From positions 1 through 6,176 of the forward strand of contig CAZEAC010000136.1 in the NCBI GenBank assembly GCA_964510065.1: DNA of 6,176 bases, written 5' to 3'. The notes beneath the pieces are model-generated. The model had not been told where the DNA came from and did no database searches. It saw only the letters and a program-made list of their open reading frames with translations. The first letter of the stretch is position 1, and every line of letters begins with the position of its first letter. This document shows, piece after piece, positions 5,001 to 6,176 of the stretch. The translations under genes and the position numbers were made by a program. The stretch is from CAZEAC01 sp964510065. GTDB lineage: Bacteria; Bdellovibrionota_C; UBA2361; CAIXSY01.

Positions 5001-5784
5001 AATCGGCATATTTATTATCGCTTATAATGCGGTGAATCACCTTGTGAAGACACTCAACAGAGTGCCAAAGGAGGTCTATGACACCGTCGATGAGATCTTC
5101 GTGATAGATGATGCGAGTCGTGATAACGGCTACTATTCTGCGTTAGGCTATAAGTATCACCACAATATAGACAAGCTTACCGTGCACCGTAACGAGAAGA
5201 ATCAGGGTTACGGCGGTAATCAGAAAGTGGGCTATCGCTATGCCATTGAAAGGGGCCTCGATATTGTCGCGTTGGTTCATGGGGATGGTCAGTATGCCCC
5301 CGAAGCTCTTCCGATTCTGTTAGAGCCGCTGATTAAAGGTGAAGCCGATATGGTATTTGGCTCACGTATGTCGACCCGTGGTGCAGCGCTCAAGGGCGGA
5401 ATGCCACTTTACAAATTTTTCGGTAATAAGGTCCTGACCTATCTTCAGAACAAGATGACCGGCCTAAGTCTGAGCGAGTATCACTCCGGCTACAGGCTTT
5501 ATTCTACCGCCGCGTTGAGGAAGGTTCCTTTTGAATCTTTCACCAATAGCTGGCATTTTGATACGCAAATTATCCTGGCGCTTGCAGAGCGTGGGCTGCG
5601 AATTGTTGAACGGCCGATTCCAACTTACTACGGTGATGAAATTTGCCACGTCAACGGCATTCCCTATGCGGCGCACTGCCTGATTACAAGTTATCAATTT
5701 TATCAGAATAGGCGACGCAATGTGATATCATATCCAGGGCCACTTGATGTGCCACGGATCTTAAACGGAAGCGAATCTCACTAA
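4987..5784 (+). CDS. Family 2 glycosyltransferase, dolichyl/polyprenyl-phosphate sugar synthase-like
   Basis: The 265-residue protein has a single GT-A domain. Visible motifs are the start 'IGIFIIAYNAVNHL' (6-19), the nucleotide-binding 'FVIDDASRDNG' (38-48, D41/D42), the metal-binding 'HGDGQYAPE' (98-106, D100), 'MVFGSR' (122-127), 'SEYHSGYRLYS' (163-173), and 'YGDEICHVNGIPYA' (215-228) near the end. Enzymes of this kind move a sugar from a nucleotide donor to a lipid phosphate or to a surface-polysaccharide or glycolipid acceptor at the cytoplasmic membrane. There is no transmembrane segment, unlike GtrB-type members, so it would act as a soluble or peripheral protein. The ATG lies within the end of rimO (14-base overlap), and GGGAG just upstream (4979-4983) is a ribosome site with short spacing, indicating translational coupling. 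Donor and acceptor cannot be read from the sequence. Confidence 0.88.
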   Translation: MTKPKIGIFIIAYNAVNHLVKTLNRVPKEVYDTVDEIFVIDDASRDNGYYSALGYKYHHNIDKLTVHRNEKNQGYGGNQKVGYRYAIERGLDIVALVHGDGQYAPEALPILLEPLIKGEADMVFGSRMSTRGAALKGGMPLYKFFGNKVLTYLQNKMTGLSLSEYHSGYRLYSTAALRKVPFESFTNSWHFDTQIILALAERGLRIVERPIPTYYGDEICHVNGIPYAAHCLITSYQFYQNRRRNVISYPGPLDVPRILNGSESH

Positions 5785-5795
5785 GGTAAAGTATC

Positions 5796-5799
5796 GGAG
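5796..5799 (+). promoter_or_regulatory. Ribosome binding site of the small basic protein gene
   Basis: GGAG is placed 7 nt before the ATG at 5807. It supports the 69-codon frame being translated, 22 bases after the glycosyltransferase stop. Confidence 0.5.
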
Positions 5800-5806
5800 T
5801 ATTTGT

Positions 5807-6016
5807 ATGGCAAGGCGTAAAGCACTACGAAGGAAAGAGGGTGTCGGTAGCTACCGGATTGTTCCGCATATAGAGCTCCCGCGACTCAAGCCGAGACCTG
5901 TTTCCGAAGTGTTGCACAGCCGCCCAAGGCTTACCAAGATTATCCCGATCTCGGTAATTTCACGAAAAAATAGCACTCGTGTGCTTTGGCATGACGGTTC
6001 CTCGGTAACAGAATAG
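5807..6016 (+). CDS. Small, very basic hypothetical protein (69 residues)
   Basis: I do not recognise a family. The protein has 16 Lys/Arg against 5 Asp/Glu, six prolines and no cysteine. It has a basic start (MARRKALRRKEG), a Pro/Arg-rich middle (about 20-41), and a hydrophobic strand-like patch (TKIIPISVI, 43-51) before a short tail with Trp61. There is no signal peptide or membrane segment. It follows the glycosyltransferase by 22 bases on the same strand and has a well-placed GGAG, so it is probably the last gene of the rimO operon. Its charge would suit binding to RNA, DNA or the ribosome, but that is only a guess from composition. Confidence 0.55.
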   Translation: MARRKALRRKEGVGSYRIVPHIELPRLKPRPVSEVLHSRPRLTKIIPISVISRKNSTRVLWHDGSSVTE

Positions 6017-6176
6017 CCCTTGGCGATCGTCCGGTAAAATTTCTAAATCACGGTTCTGCGGTTCCTATATTGCACTTCGTGGCCTCTTTGCCGCACGATT
6101 TTTGGTGCGCGTTAATAACGTTCTCGCTATACTCAACGCCGAGTATCGTTAAGTAATTACTCATTAAAACCGAGTA
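6017..6176. other. Non-coding right end with inverted and direct repeats
   Basis: No gene is recognised. CGCAC (6092-6096) pairs with GTGCG (6105-6109) around a T-rich loop. CGTTAATAACG (6110-6120) is a perfect 11-bp inverted repeat. ATACTC (6129-6134) pairs with GAGTAT (6141-6146), and AGTAATTACT (6152-6161) is a perfect palindrome. TATACT at 6128-6133 could be a -10 box for a gene beyond the window, but no good -35 is seen. No clear terminator follows the stop at 6014-6016. Confidence 0.35.

Noticed and set aside
4625..5009. Minus-strand frames of about 115 codons over the end of rimO
   Set aside because: They oppose the conserved TRAM domain of rimO and are best explained as shadows.
6128..6176. 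Start of a CRISPR array
   Set aside because: Only a 7-base repeat is present, with no full-length repeat-spacer units and no cas gene.

Overview
The window reads as part of a diderm (Gram-negative) bacterial chromosome of roughly even base composition. The evidence is a LolA-type lipoprotein carrier fragment, a full-length RimO, and a family 2 glycosyltransferase of the dolichyl-phosphate-sugar synthase type. Nothing narrows the phylum safely, and no insertion sequence, phage gene, tRNA, rRNA or CRISPR array is visible.

Layout. Positions 1-245 (+) hold the last 80 codons of a LolA-like gene cut by the window edge. Converging on it is a 526-residue Ro60/TROVE protein (rsr, 520-2100, minus). 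Between the two stop codons lie 274 bases that are not empty. On the rsr strand they can fold into one RNA of about 257 nt (508 to 252). It is closed by a 16-bp helix with one bulged C and contains three inner hairpins. Two of these share the same module, GG-ACU-ACAAC...GUUGU-CU. All the non-Watson-Crick pairs counted are G-U only when the RNA is read from the rsr strand. Because Ro60 proteins bind Y RNAs encoded close by, this is the best candidate for a Y-like RNA partner and is the main discovery here. I could not see the tRNA-like domain of the known YrlA class.

Divergent from rsr across a 172-bp AT-rich region is a 339-residue regulator (2273-3292, +) made of two tandem Lrp/AsnC units. 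The shared region has a 15-bp perfect palindrome, a tandem decamer, a 10-bp palindrome, a TATAAT box for the regulator, and a leader hairpin in front of rsr. The regulator probably controls rsr and itself, which differs from the RtcR/sigma-54 control known for enterobacterial rsr-rtcBA operons.

Further right, rimO (S12 methylthiotransferase), a glycosyltransferase overlapping it by 14 bases, and a 69-residue very basic unknown protein form a likely co-directional operon (3516-6016). The last 160 bases hold short inverted repeats but no recognised gene. The Ro60-RNA-regulator block and the rimO block look functionally independent.
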